A stretch of 11,361 nt of DNA from Bacteroides sp. (GTDB taxonomy: Bacteria; Bacteroidota; Bacteroidia; Bacteroidales; Bacteroidaceae): contig JASLCM010000042.1 of NCBI GenBank assembly GCA_030151845.1, positions 1 to 11,361 on the forward strand. The letters are read 5' to 3'. The first letter of the stretch is position 1; each line of letters opens with the position of its first letter. The notes beneath the pieces were generated by a model. The model saw only the letters and a program-made list of their open reading frames with translations, was not told the origin of the DNA and made no database searches. Positions 1-7,310 of this stretch are shown piece by piece. The translations under genes were made by a program, and so were the position numbers.

Positions 1-1337
1 ATAACAGAGACCTCTAAATCACCATAAAGAGTCATAGCTAGCGTTCGGGGTATCGGAGTTGCGGTCATCACTAAAACATGAGGAGGGTTGGTCTCATTTT
101 TCTTCCACAAGCGTGCACGCTGTGCGACTCCAAATCGATGCTGTTCATCAATAATGATTAAACCCAAAGATTTAAATTCAACAACATCTTCAATAACGGC
201 ATGAGTTCCAATTAAGATATCAACCTCCCCATGGAGTAAGCCTTCAAGAATTGGCTCTCTTTCACTTTTTTTGACAGACCCAGTTAACAGCTCAACCCGA
301 ACATTGATTCCCTCTAAGAAACTTCTTATCGTTTCATAATGCTGATTAGCCAAAATCTCGGTAGGAGCCATTAAGCAAGATTGATACTTATTATCAACAG
401 CAATCAACATGGTTAGTAGAGCCACCAAGGTTTTACCACTTCCAACATCCCCTTGAAGCAACCGGTTCATCTGCCTGCCCGACCCTAAGTCGGCTCTGAT
501 TTCCTTAACAACGCGTTTTTGTGCATTTGTTAACTCGAAAGGAAGGTTTCTTGAATAAAAGCCATTAAAAACAGCCCCTATTTTTTTAAATATAAACCCC
601 TTGTATTTCTCTTGCCGCTCTGTAGCATACTTCAATATACTCAGTTGAATATAAAATAGCTCTTCAAATTTCAACCGATACTCTGCCCTACGCAACTCCT
701 CGTGCCCTTCGGGGAAGTGGATCACCCGCAATGCTTGATGAAGAGGCATAAGATGATGTTCTTGAAGTAAGGACGTTGGCAATGTTTCTGGCAAGTCCTT
801 AGATAGCTGAGAGACTAAATTAGCCATGATTTTTTGGATAGCAGCCGAATTTAAATAGCTACGCTTCATCTTCTCTGTCGTACTGTAAAAAGGCTGTAAT
901 CCTAGTGTCTTTAACAACTGAGTAGAGACAGGGTCTATGTCGGGATGAGCTAAGTTTATTCTTCCATTAAATAAGGCAGGTTTTCCAAAGACTAAATACT
1001 CCTCATTCAACTTATACCGACTAGCAATATATTTTACCCCTTTAAACCAGACCAAATCTACTACACCTGTACCATCCGAAAAATGAGCAATCAGCCGCTG
1101 TTTTCGTCCTTCACCGGCCTTTTCAAAACCAATAATTCTGCCCCTAAGCTGTATATAGGGCATCGTTCCAGTTAACTCTCTTATTAGGTAAATCCGACTT
1201 CTATCTACGTATTTATAGGGAAAAAAATAGAGTAGATCTTTAAACGTGTATATATCCAGCTCACTATTAAATAGCGCTGCACGCTGAGGACCCACTCCTG
1301 ATAAATATTGTATATCTCTAGAACTAAAATCTAACAT
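1..1337 (-). CDS. recG: ATP-dependent DNA helicase RecG (N-terminal part, cut by window edge)
   Basis: RecG is a superfamily 2 DNA helicase that remodels stalled replication forks and branched DNA in the cytoplasm. Reading the minus strand from the ATG at 1337 gives 445 open codons with no stop before the left edge; full RecG is near 690-700 residues, so roughly the last third is missing. Visible parts are the N-terminal wedge/OB-fold region (about residues 45-130), Walker A GDVGSGKT (296-303), the motif II box DEQH (397-400) followed by RFGVAQR, and motif III TATPIPRT (425-432). The DEQH box with RFGV is characteristic of RecG and separates it from PriA and Mfd. The start ATG lies inside the last codons of ispD, a 7-base overlap, so translation is probably coupled. 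It is the last visible gene of the pdxJ operon. No frameshift or missing motif was seen in the part present. Confidence 0.96.
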   Translation of the reverse strand, partial: MLDFSSRDIQYLSGVGPQRAALFNSELDIYTFKDLLYFFPYKYVDRSRIYLIRELTGTMPYIQLRGRIIGFEKAGEGRKQRLIAHFSDGTGVVDLVWFKGVKYIASRYKLNEEYLVFGKPALFNGRINLAHPDIDPVSTQLLKTLGLQPFYSTTEKMKRSYLNSAAIQKIMANLVSQLSKDLPETLPTSLLQEHHLMPLHQALRVIHFPEGHEELRRAEYRLKFEELFYIQLSILKYATERQEKYKGFIFKKIGAVFNGFYSRNLPFELTNAQKRVVKEIRADLGSGRQMNRLLQGDVGSGKTLVALLTMLIAVDNKYQSCLMAPTEILANQHYETIRSFLEGINVRVELLTGSVKKSEREPILEGLLHGEVDILIGTHAVIEDVVEFKSLGLIIIDEQHRFGVAQRARLWKKNETNPPHVLVMTATPIPRTLAMTLYGDLEVSV

Positions 1338-2005
1338 GAAAGCAAAGCTTCTGCAATCTTCAAATCAAAAGGTGTTGTTATCTTAATATTTTCACGAGCT
1401 CCTTCTACAAGGTGTACAGAGAGCCCCTCTGCTTCAACAACCGAAGCATCATCCGTGAAGAAAGAGGTAAACTCTTGTTTGTAGGCCCTTTTTAAGACCG
1501 ATGTACGAAAGACTTGAGGAGTCTGCACCAACTTATACCGTTTACGATCTACCGTCTCACTTAAAGCCTCTCGGGAAACCTTTCTAATTGAGTCTACTAC
1601 ATCCACTACAGGTATTACTGCCTGATGAATAGCAGCTTCTTGAAAACAACGCTCCAGCAAACTTTTAGAGACAAATGGCCGAACTCCATCGTGAACAGCA
1701 ACTAACTCACTCTCAACCTCAGCCAATCCAGCTTGAACGGAGTGAAACCTAGTCTTTCCACCAGAAACAACACGGTGAGGAACAGTAAAAGAGTATCGAT
1801 TACAAAGACTAACCCAATTCTCTTTCTCCTCTGCTGCTAATACCAATATAATTTCCAGCTCTTTTGAATAGTTGTAGAACCGATCAAGGGTATGCATAAG
1901 GATAGGCTTATCTTTAAGCAAAAGAAACTGTTTAGGAACCTCTTTTCCCATCCTACTCCCAACACCACCTGCTACAACTACTACACTTTTACTAAATTGC
2001 TTCAT
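1331..2005 (-). CDS. ispD: 2-C-methyl-D-erythritol 4-phosphate cytidylyltransferase
   Basis: This enzyme couples CTP to methylerythritol phosphate, the third step of the MEP pathway to isoprenoid precursors. The product has 224 residues, close to the usual 225-240. The N-terminal nucleotide-binding signature is AGGVGSRMGKEVPKQF (from residue 12), with R18 and K25 matching the catalytic Arg and Lys of the family. VHDGVRP (104-110) corresponds to the usual VHDAARP. R154 in TVDR, TDDASVVE (184-191) and NIKITTP near 206-212, containing the substrate-binding Lys (K208), are all present. Its ATG overlaps the TGA of the upstream DJ-1-type gene by 4 bases (ATGA), and its stop overlaps the recG start by 7 bases. 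This packing implies cotranscription and coupled translation. The nearest alternative, a LicD/TarI-type cytidylyltransferase, is less likely because the C-terminal NIKIT motif and length fit IspD. Confidence 0.95.
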   Translation of the reverse strand: MKQFSKSVVVVAGGVGSRMGKEVPKQFLLLKDKPILMHTLDRFYNYSKELEIILVLAAEEKENWVSLCNRYSFTVPHRVVSGGKTRFHSVQAGLAEVESELVAVHDGVRPFVSKSLLERCFQEAAIHQAVIPVVDVVDSIRKVSREALSETVDRKRYKLVQTPQVFRTSVLKRAYKQEFTSFFTDDASVVEAEGLSVHLVEGARENIKITTPFDLKIAEALLSC

Positions 2006-2550
2006 TCAATACACATTCCGCTCTTCAGCTCACCTACAATTTCCTTAGATTTAAGCGTTTCCACTAACTTGAAAGCAAATTCAAAGGTTGCCCCAGGTCC
2101 CTTTCCTGTTATGATGTGATCACTTTTTTCAACCAGATTTCCTGTTGCCTTAGCTCCTTTTAACTGATCTTCAAATCCAGGGTAACAAGTAGCCTTTCTA
2201 CCCTTTAATAAACCAAGAGATCCTAACACCATAGGTGCTGCACAAATAGCCCCGATTGTCTTTTTTTGAGCATCCTGGCTCTTCAACAGCTCTGCTAACC
2301 CTTGGTGTGACTTTAGAGTCTCAGCTCCTGGCATTCCCCCTGGTAGTACCAAAGCGAGCGCTTTCGAGAATTCTCCTTTTTCAAAAAGAAGGTCTGCAGC
2401 CACTAAAACACCATGCGCTCCTTTAACCATCTCTTTTTTTGTAACAGATACTGTTTTTACATCTAATCCAGCTCTTCGCAACACATCCACAGTAGCTAGA
2501 GCTTCAATCTCCTCAAATCCATCTGCAAGAAAAACAAAAACTGTCTCCAT
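2002..2550 (-). CDS. DJ-1/PfpI (YajL-like) family protein
   Basis: This is a small cytoplasmic protein (182 residues) of the DJ-1/ThiJ/PfpI superfamily. Members include human DJ-1 and E. coli YajL, tied to oxidative-stress protection and proposed glyoxalase or deglycase activity; the exact reaction is disputed. The flavodoxin-like fold is shown by the start FVFLADGFEEIEA, with E16 aligning to the Glu of DJ-1 that contacts the catalytic cysteine. LVLPGGMPGAE (68-78) and the nucleophile elbow AICAAP, with C103 as the reactive cysteine, follow. GPGATFEFA near 161-169 is the usual C-terminal family motif. The position where DJ-1 has His126 appears to be Tyr (ATCYPG, about 120-125), so a classic Cys-His pair is not obvious. 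It sits 8 bases after the energy transducer and overlaps ispD by 4 bases. Older annotations of such genes as thiJ (thiamine biosynthesis) are not supported by anything here. Confidence 0.9.
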   Translation of the reverse strand: METVFVFLADGFEEIEALATVDVLRRAGLDVKTVSVTKKEMVKGAHGVLVAADLLFEKGEFSKALALVLPGGMPGAETLKSHQGLAELLKSQDAQKKTIGAICAAPMVLGSLGLLKGRKATCYPGFEDQLKGAKATGNLVEKSDHIITGKGPGATFEFAFKLVETLKSKEIVGELKSGMCIE

Positions 2551-2558
2551 AATCTATT

Positions 2559-3371
2559 TTATTTTAAGTTAAAGTAATAGGTTATTGTACCCATTTGGTT
2601 GTTTGGTCCAGCTACAGCATTGAACTTTGCTTTTTTAGCAGCCTCTTCTGCAGCCTTCCTTAGCGCAGGATTAACGGTATTAGTTAGCTTATTAATACTT
2701 GTTGCTATTACATTACCTGCAGGGTTAACGGTTATGGATACAACAACTCGTCCCTCTTCCTGTACGTTATAATTAGGTTTAGGCAATCCTCCACCTCCTA
2801 TTGAACGCCCGCCAAGATCAAAGGTTCCATAACCCGCAGACCCAGACAATGCTCCTGAAGTGGAGTTTCCAGTAGGCGATCCTTGGTTACCTTTTCCCTC
2901 AGTGTCACCTTTATCTCCCATTTGAGCCCCTTTTCCAAAAGCCCCAGCAACTCTGTTTCGAGCAGCCTCAGCTGCAGCTTTTCGCTCCTGCTCTGCCTTT
3001 TCCTCGGCCCTTTTCTTAGCCTCTGCAGCCAATTCTTCCGGACTCTTTTCAGGCTTCACTTTTTTAGGAACCACCTTCTCTTTCTTTGGAGGAATAGCCA
3101 CACTTTCCTCAACCTCTTGTGTTAGCAACTCTTGCTCCTCAACATGCTTCACAGGAGCCTCGACCTCTTTGGGCAATATCTTAACATCCACCAAGGTCTC
3201 AGGATTAGACATACCTCTCGCTTCTGGGGTGTCCCCCAGCATGACTGGTATACCACTCTCCTCCTCTTGTTGAGGTATAATTATTGTTATATAAAACAAT
3301 AAAGCAAGAATACCTAAATGTATTAAAAATGCACCTACTATCCCTATGTAACGACCTTTTTTTTCTTCCAT
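2559..3371 (-). CDS. tonB: Energy transducer TonB (TolA-like layout)
   Basis: This is a 270-residue inner-membrane protein expected to span the periplasm and pass proton-motive energy from ExbB/ExbD to outer-membrane receptors. One N-terminal membrane segment is seen (about residues 8-32), containing H18, which matches the conserved transmembrane His of TonB. A Pro/Lys/Glu-rich stretch follows (about 63-110), then an Ala/Glu/Lys-rich charged helix (about 111-140), a Gly/Ser/Asn-rich linker (about 143-197), and a C-terminal TonB-type domain (about 198-270) containing GGLPKPNYNVQEEGRVVVSI and ending TITYYFNLK. The charged Ala-rich helix resembles TolA domain II, so a Tol-like envelope role is an alternative to nutrient uptake. 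It lies 9 bases after exbD and 8 bases before the DJ-1-type gene, in the classical ExbB-ExbD-TonB order. TonB in name is inferred from the C-terminal domain and neighbours. Confidence 0.88.
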   Translation of the reverse strand: MEEKKGRYIGIVGAFLIHLGILALLFYITIIIPQQEEESGIPVMLGDTPEARGMSNPETLVDVKILPKEVEAPVKHVEEQELLTQEVEESVAIPPKKEKVVPKKVKPEKSPEELAAEAKKRAEEKAEQERKAAAEAARNRVAGAFGKGAQMGDKGDTEGKGNQGSPTGNSTSGALSGSAGYGTFDLGGRSIGGGGLPKPNYNVQEEGRVVVSITVNPAGNVIATSINKLTNTVNPALRKAAEEAAKKAKFNAVAGPNNQMGTITYYFNLK

Positions 3372-3380
3372 CTTAACTAG

Positions 3381-3791
3381 TTAATCTTGAGGAGGTCTTG
3401 TTGCTAATACCATTTTAAATTTATTCTCGTTTGCTATATTTAAAACCTTTACAATTTCTCGATAAGGTACCGATTCATCTGCATAAAGTGCAACATACAT
3501 TTCTGGTTCTCGATCGGCACACCCCTGTAAAAAGGGAGTTAACTCCTCTATGGTAAGTTCTACCTCTTTTTCATTACCAAAACCAGCATAAAAATTCAAC
3601 TCTTTATCTATAACAACTCGAGTTAGTGGTTTTGCCGAAGTCTGTTGTTTCCCTTGTGGTAACAAAACCTTGATTGCATTAGGAGATACAACGGTAGATG
3701 TTATCATAAAGAAAATCAACAGTAAGAAAATCACATCGGTCATCGATGCCATGCTAAAATTAGGTGATATTTTTGATCTACGTTGTAACAT
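3381..3791 (-). CDS. exbD: Biopolymer transport protein ExbD/TolR family
   Basis: This is an inner-membrane stator component (136 residues) that works with ExbB to harvest proton-motive force for TonB. It has a short basic cytoplasmic N-terminus (MLQRRSKISPNFSMASM), one membrane helix at about residues 17-36, and a periplasmic domain. The essential protonatable Asp of the family is D19 in MTDVIFLLLIFFMIT, equivalent to D25 of E. coli ExbD. The periplasmic part has the ExbD/TolR pattern, with strands such as RVVIDKELNFYAG and a C-terminal AVPYREIVKVLN-like segment (here ESVPYREIVKVLNIA) ending near KMVLATRP. It follows exbB after 34 bases, the loosest junction in the operon, and precedes tonB by 9 bases. 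ExbD and TolR cannot be separated from sequence alone; the ExbD name rests on the TonB-type partner next door. Confidence 0.93.
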   Translation of the reverse strand: MLQRRSKISPNFSMASMTDVIFLLLIFFMITSTVVSPNAIKVLLPQGKQQTSAKPLTRVVIDKELNFYAGFGNEKEVELTIEELTPFLQGCADREPEMYVALYADESVPYREIVKVLNIANENKFKMVLATRPPQD

Positions 3792-3825
3792 ATTCTTTAT
3801 TTAATGATATATAATAACAAAAACA

Positions 3826-4545
3826 CTATCTCTTTACTGGCTCATTGAGTAGGTCCATAAAAGCAATAGTTTTAGTTTCCATATTACTCACCACTTTATC
3901 TATCTGAGTAACTAAATAGTTATAAGCAAACATCGCTATAATACCAACAACTAATCCGCCTACGGTAGTAATCATTGCTTCATAAATACCTCCAGAAAGA
4001 AGAGTAATATCAATGTTGTTACCAGCATTAGCCATCTCATAAAAAGCACGAATCATACCTGTTACCGTTCCTAAAAAACCAATCATAGGGGCTCCGCCTG
4101 CTATTGTAGCCATTACAGACATCCCTTTCTCTAAGCGTGCAACCTCTATATTCCCCACATTTTCTATAGCAACCTGTACATCATTTACAGGTCTACCCAG
4201 CCTTGTTATCCCCTTCTCTATCATCCTTGCTGCAGGGGTATTTACTGACTTACAGTAGTCTAAAGCAGCTTTTATGTCTCCACTAATAATATAGTCTTTT
4301 ATCTTATCCATAAAAAGAGGATCATCTTTCCCTGCTTTACGAATAACGTAAATGCGCTCAAAAAGCAGATAAAAACAAAGTAAAGAGAGCAACCCCAAGA
4401 TAACCATGATCCATCCCCCCTTCATGGCCATATCAAAAAGATTCATTGTTTCAGGGAGATCATCCACTGGTGTTAAAACTGGATTATTTAAAACAGAGTC
4501 GGCTACATTCACCGATGCTTGTGCGATTAATAATAATGGATTCAT
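3826..4545 (-). CDS. exbB: MotA/TolQ/ExbB proton channel family protein
   Basis: This is an inner-membrane protein of 239 residues forming the pentameric scaffold and proton channel around ExbD helices. Three membrane helices are visible: about residues 44-62, 145-167 and 185-209. The family signature GGAPMIGFLGTVTGMIRAF lies in helix 2 (about 150-168, T160 aligning with the conserved channel Thr). Helix 3 contains E189 and TT at 193-194 in EAMITTVGGLVVGI, matching the conserved Glu/Thr pair of E. coli ExbB. The large cytoplasmic loop (about 65-140) contains the helical segments expected. An extra hydrophobic N-terminus (MNPLLLIAQA) precedes the first helix, as in many Bacteroidota homologues. 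Its ATG shares one base with the pdxJ stop (TAATG), indicating translational coupling, and exbD follows. Confidence 0.94.
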   Translation of the reverse strand: MNPLLLIAQASVNVADSVLNNPVLTPVDDLPETMNLFDMAMKGGWIMVILGLLSLLCFYLLFERIYVIRKAGKDDPLFMDKIKDYIISGDIKAALDYCKSVNTPAARMIEKGITRLGRPVNDVQVAIENVGNIEVARLEKGMSVMATIAGGAPMIGFLGTVTGMIRAFYEMANAGNNIDITLLSGGIYEAMITTVGGLVVGIIAMFAYNYLVTQIDKVVSNMETKTIAFMDLLNEPVKR

Positions 4546-5258
4546 TAGCGAAGACAGTTTTTATATTCGTAAATAGTTTTTTCTAATCCCAAGTAAAGAG
4601 ATTCGCAGATTAATGCATGCCCAATAGAGACCTCATCAATCCAAGGAATTTGTGTTACAAGATAGTTTAAATTTTGTAAACTTAAATCATGCCCTGCATT
4701 TAAGCCTATTCCAAGCTTCTTAGCAGTTAAAGCTGCCTCCATATAAGGAGCAAGAGCAGCTACACGATCGGCTTCATATTTTGTGGCATACCCTTCTGTA
4801 TAAAGTTCAACTCTATCAGCACCTGCCTTAGCTGCATATTCAACCATTTTAGAGACAGGGTCTACAAAAACCGAGGTACGAATACCTGCCTCATTAAAAC
4901 GTTCTAGAATTTCAGATAAAAACTCAAGATTTGAATAGGTATCCCATCCCGCATTTGATGTTAACTGTCCTGGGGAATCAGGAACTAAAGTTACTTGATG
5001 CGGCTTAACCTGTAAAACCATCTCAATAAACTCATCCGAAGGATATCCCTCTATATTGAACTCGGTTTTCAAAACGGGACGCAAATCATACACATCCTCT
5101 CTTTTAATGTGGCGTTCATCTGGTCTTGGATGAACTGTTATTCCATCTGCACCGAAACGTTCACAGTCCAATGCAACTTCAACGACATTAGGTACATTCC
5201 CACCTCGAGAATTTCTCAATGTCGCTATTTTGTTTATATTTACACTTAGCTTAGTCAT
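4545..5258 (-). CDS. pdxJ: Pyridoxine 5'-phosphate synthase
   Basis: PdxJ condenses 1-deoxy-D-xylulose 5-phosphate with 3-amino-2-oxopropyl phosphate to give pyridoxine 5'-phosphate, the last ring-forming step of the DXP-dependent vitamin B6 pathway. From the ATG at 5258 the product has 237 residues, the normal family size. It starts MTKLSVNINKIATLRNSRGG, which aligns with the N-terminus of E. coli PdxJ without extension. Further motifs are GADGITVHPRPDERHI (phosphate/substrate binding, with the conserved His), LVPDSPGQLTSNAGWD, the AGADRVELYTEGYA strand, NAGHDLSLQNL and SIGHALICESLYLGLE. The open frame could be extended by four codons to a TTG at 5270, but the family alignment and the preference for ATG argue for 5258. 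It is the first gene of the seven-gene minus-strand operon, and its stop overlaps the exbB start by one base. It also depends on DXP, a metabolite shared with the MEP pathway that IspD, further along the operon, belongs to. Confidence 0.95.
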   Translation of the reverse strand: MTKLSVNINKIATLRNSRGGNVPNVVEVALDCERFGADGITVHPRPDERHIKREDVYDLRPVLKTEFNIEGYPSDEFIEMVLQVKPHQVTLVPDSPGQLTSNAGWDTYSNLEFLSEILERFNEAGIRTSVFVDPVSKMVEYAAKAGADRVELYTEGYATKYEADRVAALAPYMEAALTAKKLGIGLNAGHDLSLQNLNYLVTQIPWIDEVSIGHALICESLYLGLEKTIYEYKNCLR

Positions 5259-5283
5259 CTTTTTTTCCAACTAATGTTTCACG

Positions 5284-5299
5284 CAAAATTACAAATATA
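5284..5299 (-). promoter_or_regulatory. Candidate -7 elements for the pdxJ operon promoter
   Basis: On the minus strand two adjacent octamers both fit the Bacteroidota -7 consensus TAnnTTTG: TATATTTG (5299-5292) and TAATTTTG (5291-5284). They lie 25-40 bases before the pdxJ ATG at 5258. No clear TTTG -33 box is seen at the expected distance upstream, so which octamer is used is open. The assignment is by pattern only. Confidence 0.5.
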
Positions 5300-5333
5300 A
5301 GTGAGATGTTTCTAGTAATAAGAAAAAAAATCC

Positions 5334-5341
5334 CATTTTTG
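5334..5341 (+). promoter_or_regulatory. Candidate -7 element for nadK
   Basis: CATTTTTG differs from TAnnTTTG only in its first base and ends 23 bases before the nadK ATG. A TTTC at 5309-5312 lies 21 bases upstream and could serve as a weak -33 box. This would give divergent transcription with pdxJ from a shared 106-base spacer and a short leader. Confidence 0.4.
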
Positions 5342-5364
5342 CACGAGCGTCAAATCTTTTATCT

Positions 5365-6231
5365 ATGAAAGTAGCTATATTCGGTAATAAATATCAATCA
5401 GATAAGCATACTTATGCTAAAAAGTTAATAAAACTTCTTCAGAAAGAAAAAGTTAAGGTAACTATCTGCTCCAACTTTTACCACTCCTTGTATAATGTCC
5501 CAACTCATTCACCCAACTCTTTAGAGATTTTGAAAGAAAATGAGCCTGTTTCTGCAGATATTGCAATCAGCATGGGAGGAGATGGTACTTTCCTAAGGAC
5601 TGCAAACCGCATAGGAGATAATAACATCCCTATCCTTGGAATCAACACAGGCCGCTTAGGCTTCTTAGCTGATATCTCGCCAGAGGAGATTGAGGTAGCT
5701 GTAGACGAGCTTTTAAACCAGCATTATACCATTGAGGAGCGAACAGTTCTCAAATTAAGTGTAGCAGAAAAAAAAGAGCTATTTGCTTTAAATGAGGTAG
5801 CTATATTAAAACGAGACACCTCTTCTATGATAAGTATAGAAACAACCATAAACAATACTTTTCTTACGACTTATCAGGCCGACGGTCTTATTATAGCAAC
5901 TCCTACTGGATCTACGGCCTACTCACTCAGTGTTGGTGGCCCTATTATTGCACCTAATTCAAATACAGTTGTTATCACACCTGTTGCACCACATAGCTTG
6001 AATATTAGACCTGTTGTTGTGTGTGACCATACAGAGATTGAACTAAAAGTAAGCAGCCGGAGTCACAATTTTCTAATCTCAGTAGATGGGAAAAGCTATA
6101 CCTGTAAAGAGGGTACAGTTCTCAACATTCAAAAAGCAGGCTACACCGTTAAAGTTATCAAGCGTCACAACCACCAGTTTTTTAGTACCCTGCGCAGTAA
6201 GCTAATGTGGGGAGCCGATAAACGATTATAA
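5365..6231 (+). CDS. nadK: NAD kinase (ATP-dependent NAD+ kinase)
   Basis: NAD kinase phosphorylates NAD+ to NADP+ using ATP and is the source of cellular NADP. The product has 288 residues, near the 292 of E. coli NadK. It opens with the Rossmann-like strand MKVAIFGNKY. The family motif GGDGTFL is at 71-77 (catalytic Asp73). INTGRLGFL is at 93-101, the conserved NE pair at 143-144 (ALNEVAI), and the second signature DGLIIATPTGSTAYSLSVGG spans 173-192. The C-terminal domain includes the SVDGK turn near 249-253. The ATG at 5365 has no Shine-Dalgarno sequence, only AT-rich leader, as is usual for the phylum. It is divergent from pdxJ and followed after 20 bases by a secreted phosphodiesterase-fold protein, likely cotranscribed with no evident functional link. 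Confidence 0.95.
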   Translation: MKVAIFGNKYQSDKHTYAKKLIKLLQKEKVKVTICSNFYHSLYNVPTHSPNSLEILKENEPVSADIAISMGGDGTFLRTANRIGDNNIPILGINTGRLGFLADISPEEIEVAVDELLNQHYTIEERTVLKLSVAEKKELFALNEVAILKRDTSSMISIETTINNTFLTTYQADGLIIATPTGSTAYSLSVGGPIIAPNSNTVVITPVAPHSLNIRPVVVCDHTEIELKVSSRSHNFLISVDGKSYTCKEGTVLNIQKAGYTVKVIKRHNHQFFSTLRSKLMWGADKRL

Positions 6232-6251
6232 ACCAATAAATTTAATACCTA

Positions 6252-7076
6252 ATGAAAACAAGAATAGTTTTTATCACCTTTTTTTTAGTTAGCCTTTTCT
6301 CCATAACAACTCAAGCACAAGAGGATCAAAAATGCGATACGCTGAAACTAAGAGTTATGACCTATAACCTAAGGTTTGGAGAGTTAGCCAGCCTTGAAGA
6401 GTTGGCTTATCACATTAAATCGTTTAAGCCCGATTTAGTTGCTCTACAAGAAGTAGATAGCAAAACTAATAGAGATCGTGCACCTCATCAAAATGGAAAA
6501 GATTTTATCACAGAACTAGCCTATCATACACAAATGTTTCCCTTATACGGAAAAACGATAGACTACAGTGGGGGGTATTATGGGATTGGTATCTTATCAA
6601 GATTTCCCTATATAAAATCGGAGAAACATTTATTACCTAGACCTCTAAAAAAAGAGCAAAGAGCAGTATTAATTGCCGATATTGAAGTGAGCGACAAAGA
6701 CACCATTACCTTTGCCTCAACCCATCTAGACTTTTTCTCGGCCGATACACAAGTGCTGCAACTTCAAGAGGTTCTACGACGCTTAAACCAATCACCATTT
6801 CCAAAAATTGTGGGCGGAGATTTTAATGCAAAACCTCATTCAAAGGCAATAACTGAAGTAATCAACCATTGGATTCCTTTAACAGATGATGAGTCGACCT
6901 TTGCTGCAAATGGTGCTCCAACCTCTACAACAGAGAAACTAAGCAATAAGATAGACTATCTATTTGCAGATCCCGATCACAACTGGAAATTAATTAGAAC
7001 ACAAGCGATCTACTCAACGTTATCTGACCACCTTCCTATTGTTTCAGACGTAGAATTAATAAGAAAGAGGAAATAG
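6252..7076 (+). CDS. Secreted endonuclease/exonuclease/phosphatase family protein
   Basis: This 274-residue protein has a typical signal peptide (basic start MKTRI, hydrophobic core, likely cleavage after TQA at about residue 22), so it should act in the periplasm or outside the cell. The mature part has the full set of DNase I-like (EEP) metal and catalytic residues: N39 in MTYNLRFG, E67 in ALQEVDS, H158 in ASTHLD, D190 and N192 in GGDFNA, D235 in KIDYLF, and D259-H260 in SDHLPI. The fold covers Mg2+-dependent nucleases, phosphoinositide-type phosphatases and sphingomyelinases, and nothing visible fixes the substrate. It follows nadK by 20 bases and is followed 105 bases later by a hairpin terminator, so the two genes probably form a short operon. 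Close relatives in Bacteroidota are annotated only as EEP-family hydrolases. Fold assignment is firm; substrate is unknown. Confidence 0.9.
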   Translation: MKTRIVFITFFLVSLFSITTQAQEDQKCDTLKLRVMTYNLRFGELASLEELAYHIKSFKPDLVALQEVDSKTNRDRAPHQNGKDFITELAYHTQMFPLYGKTIDYSGGYYGIGILSRFPYIKSEKHLLPRPLKKEQRAVLIADIEVSDKDTITFASTHLDFFSADTQVLQLQEVLRRLNQSPFPKIVGGDFNAKPHSKAITEVINHWIPLTDDESTFAANGAPTSTTEKLSNKIDYLFADPDHNWKLIRTQAIYSTLSDHLPIVSDVELIRKRK

Positions 7077-7181
7077 CTACTACCTTTTCACTAAAAAGAG
7101 AGAGGGTTTTCAGGTAAAGAACAAAAACATTTCACTACTCCCTTTAACCCCTTTTTAGAAATCAATCAAACAACATGAGCA

Positions 7182-7209
7182 AAGAAAAGGCCTAATTAGG
7201 CCTTTTCTT
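7182..7209 (+). terminator. Hairpin terminator, probably for nadK/EEP operon
   Basis: A 28-base perfect inverted repeat (14-base arms, centre between 7195 and 7196) has GGCC in the stem and an AATT centre. The right arm ends CCTTTTCTT followed by GATTTGTT, a broken T-rich tail on the plus strand. It lies 105 bases after the EEP stop. The A-rich left arm means it could also work in reverse as a backup for mdh, but no T-tract follows on the minus strand. Confidence 0.7.
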
Positions 7210-7310
7210 GATTTGTTAACTTAAAGCTTAAATAGATCTTCATATCAAGAAATTCTATATCCTTAGCTTACACAGTTTCTCTGAAAGACTCTTTCTCACC
7301 TTAAAAAAAG

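Noticed and set aside
1892..2119. 75-codon open frame on the plus strand
   Set aside because: It lies antisense to the ispD start and DJ-1 end, both strongly supported, and its translation is low-complexity with no recognisable motif.
2883..3125. 80-codon open frame on the plus strand
   Set aside because: It is antisense to the Ala/Glu/Lys-rich and Gly-rich parts of the energy transducer; its Ser/Leu/Phe richness is the expected mirror of that composition.
5259..5270. TTG start adding four residues to PdxJ
   Set aside because: The ATG at 5258 gives the family-standard N-terminus, and the TTG would leave almost no leader after the nearer -7 candidate.
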